6,949 nt of DNA from Actinomycetota bacterium (GTDB taxonomy: Bacteria; Actinomycetota; Actinomycetes; S36-B12; UBA10799): NCBI GenBank assembly GCA_030837445.1, contig JAUPKM010000487.1:1-6949 (forward strand). The letters are read 5' to 3'. Made by a program: the position numbers and the translations under genes. The notes under the pieces were generated by a model. The model worked only from the letters and a program-made list of their open reading frames with translations. It was not told the origin of the DNA and ran no database searches. Below are positions 6,061 through 6,949 of this stretch, piece by piece; position 1 is the first letter of the stretch; the number at the start of each line of letters is the position of its first letter.

Positions 6061-6949
6061 TTACACGCGCAGAGAGAGATCGGTGGCTGGCCGGGAGATG
6101 CAGGTCTGAACGACATCCCCCGGCTCGCCGTGAATCTCGCCGGTGCGGACGTCCTGCACCTGACCGGATTCCAGCGTGAGGACGCAGTTGTGGCAGATGC
6201 CCATCCGGCAGCCGTGGGGCATCAGGATGCCGGCCGCTTCACCTGCGGTTAGCAGGGTTTCGTGTCCCGCAACGTCGCGGGCCTTGCGGCTGGCAGTGAA
6301 CGTCACCCGCCCGCCGGCGTCGGCCTGGACCGCACGAACGGGTTGGAATCGCTCGGTCGCCAGGTTCCGCGCAATTCCGTGGTGGCGCCAGTGCTCAGCG
6401 AGGTCCTCGAGCAGGTCTGGCGGTCCGCACGCCCAGGTGGGGAGGTCCCGCCAGGACGGCACCAGCGACTCGAGATCCGCGAGTTGCAGCCTTCCCTGCC
6501 GGGCCGTGTCACGGAAGTGGACCGACACTGCCTCGGTCCGCGTTGCCAAACTGGCCAGTTCGTCTGCGAATATCCGGCGTCCCCGGTCGCGAGCCGAATA
6601 GATCAGGTCCACGCGGGTCGGCGTGCGGGCCGGCGTGCGGGCTGGTCGGGAGGGTCGAAAACCGGGGTCGCCGAGTGCGTCGGGGTAGAGGGTTCTAAGC
6701 ATGCCCATCAGCGGTGTGATGCCGCTGCCGGCGGCGATCAGTAGCAGCCGGGAAGGCGGATCCGGAGGTAGCTGGAAGTCGCCTTGCGGGACCTCCAACT
6801 CCAGGATGTCGCCGGGTCGGGCCCGGTTGGTCAGGTGCCTGGAGACCAGCCCGTCTCGTTGTCGCTGCACTGTCACGGTGATCGTGTCGACCTGTCCGCT
6901 CAGCGGTGCGGGCGCCGCGGAGGTGATTGAGTAGGAGCGCCAATGACGC
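6061..6949 (-). CDS. FAD/2Fe-2S oxidoreductase, electron donor of the desaturase (Rv3230c-like), 5'-truncated
   Basis: Flavodoxin-reductase-type enzyme fused to a C-terminal plant-type ferredoxin domain. It takes electrons from NAD(P)H through FAD and a 2Fe-2S cluster to the desaturase encoded next. The frame is open to the window edge: before the GTG at 6876, the residues RHWRSYSITSAAPAPLSG contain the RxYS flavin-binding motif of the ferredoxin reductase fold, so that GTG is internal and the real start lies right of the window. Counting the 295 visible residues, RSYS is 4-7, the nucleotide-binding AAGSGITPLMGML begins near 72, CGPP is at 174-177, and the cluster cysteines are C247, C252, C255 and C283 (CX4CX2CX27C). 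M. tuberculosis Rv3230c is about 380 residues, so roughly 80-90 residues should be missing. A short PARTPART repeat interrupts the nucleotide domain near residues 102-109. Gene order matches Rv3230c-desA3, where the two proteins were shown to act together. Confidence 0.92.
   Translation of the reverse strand, partial: RHWRSYSITSAAPAPLSGQVDTITVTVQRQRDGLVSRHLTNRARPGDILELEVPQGDFQLPPDPPSRLLLIAAGSGITPLMGMLRTLYPDALGDPGFRPSRPARTPARTPTRVDLIYSARDRGRRIFADELASLATRTEAVSVHFRDTARQGRLQLADLESLVPSWRDLPTWACGPPDLLEDLAEHWRHHGIARNLATERFQPVRAVQADAGGRVTFTASRKARDVAGHETLLTAGEAAGILMPHGCRMGICHNCVLTLESGQVQDVRTGEIHGEPGDVVQTCISRPATDLSLRV
6620..6643 (-). repeat. 12-base tandem duplication inside the reductase
   Basis: GGCGTGCGGGCC at 6620-6631 is followed directly by GGCGTGCGGGCT at 6632-6643, an 11/12 match in frame, giving PART-PART in the protein followed by a partial PTR. 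It lies in a Pro/Arg-rich loop between the GSGITP segment and the VDLIYSARD strand, so it probably only lengthens a surface loop. Confidence 0.7.

Overview
This is a GC-rich actinobacterial window, most likely from a mycobacterium or a close relative in the Mycobacteriales. The strongest clue is a minus-strand pair: a flavin/2Fe-2S reductase followed by an integral-membrane acyl-CoA desaturase. Their order and sequence signatures match the M. tuberculosis Rv3230c-desA3 (Rv3229c) stearoyl-CoA delta-9 desaturase system. GTG starts and relaxed promoter sequences also fit. The species cannot be fixed from the sequence alone.

Layout, left to right. (1) 1-1625, plus: an amidohydrolase of the YtcJ-like (amidohydrolase 3) group, cut at its 5' end by the window edge. 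(2) 1626-1706: a short convergent gap with a degenerate repeat of 25-base period. (3) 1707-2690, minus: a DMT/EamA-type membrane transporter starting at GTG behind a good ribosome binding site. (4) 2691-2915: a divergent intergenic region with short palindromes and a possible extended -10 element. (5) 2916-4655, plus: a second, distantly related YtcJ-like amidohydrolase with an uncertain N-terminus. (6) 4656-4785: a convergent gap holding a perfect 23-bp inverted repeat around a 24-nt loop. (7) 4786-6015, minus: the DesA3-like desaturase. (8) 6061-6949, minus: the reductase that feeds it electrons, cut at its 5' end by the right window edge.

How the genes fit together. The reductase and desaturase form a clear two-gene operon: NAD(P)H electrons pass through FAD and a 2Fe-2S centre to the di-iron desaturase, which puts a cis double bond into stearoyl/palmitoyl-CoA-type substrates. 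The two amidohydrolases and the DMT transporter sit together but are not co-directional. A shared role, such as uptake or export plus hydrolysis of an amide or N-formyl compound, is only a hypothesis.

Most of the window is ordinary. The items most worth checking are the long perfect inverted repeat between the amidohydrolase and desaturase 3' ends, the pairing of two divergent YtcJ-like enzymes around a transporter, and the desaturase C-terminus ending in Pro-Ala-Ala, which resembles the degradation tag known for DesA3. No RNA genes, CRISPR arrays, insertion sequences, prophage genes or recognised riboswitches were seen.
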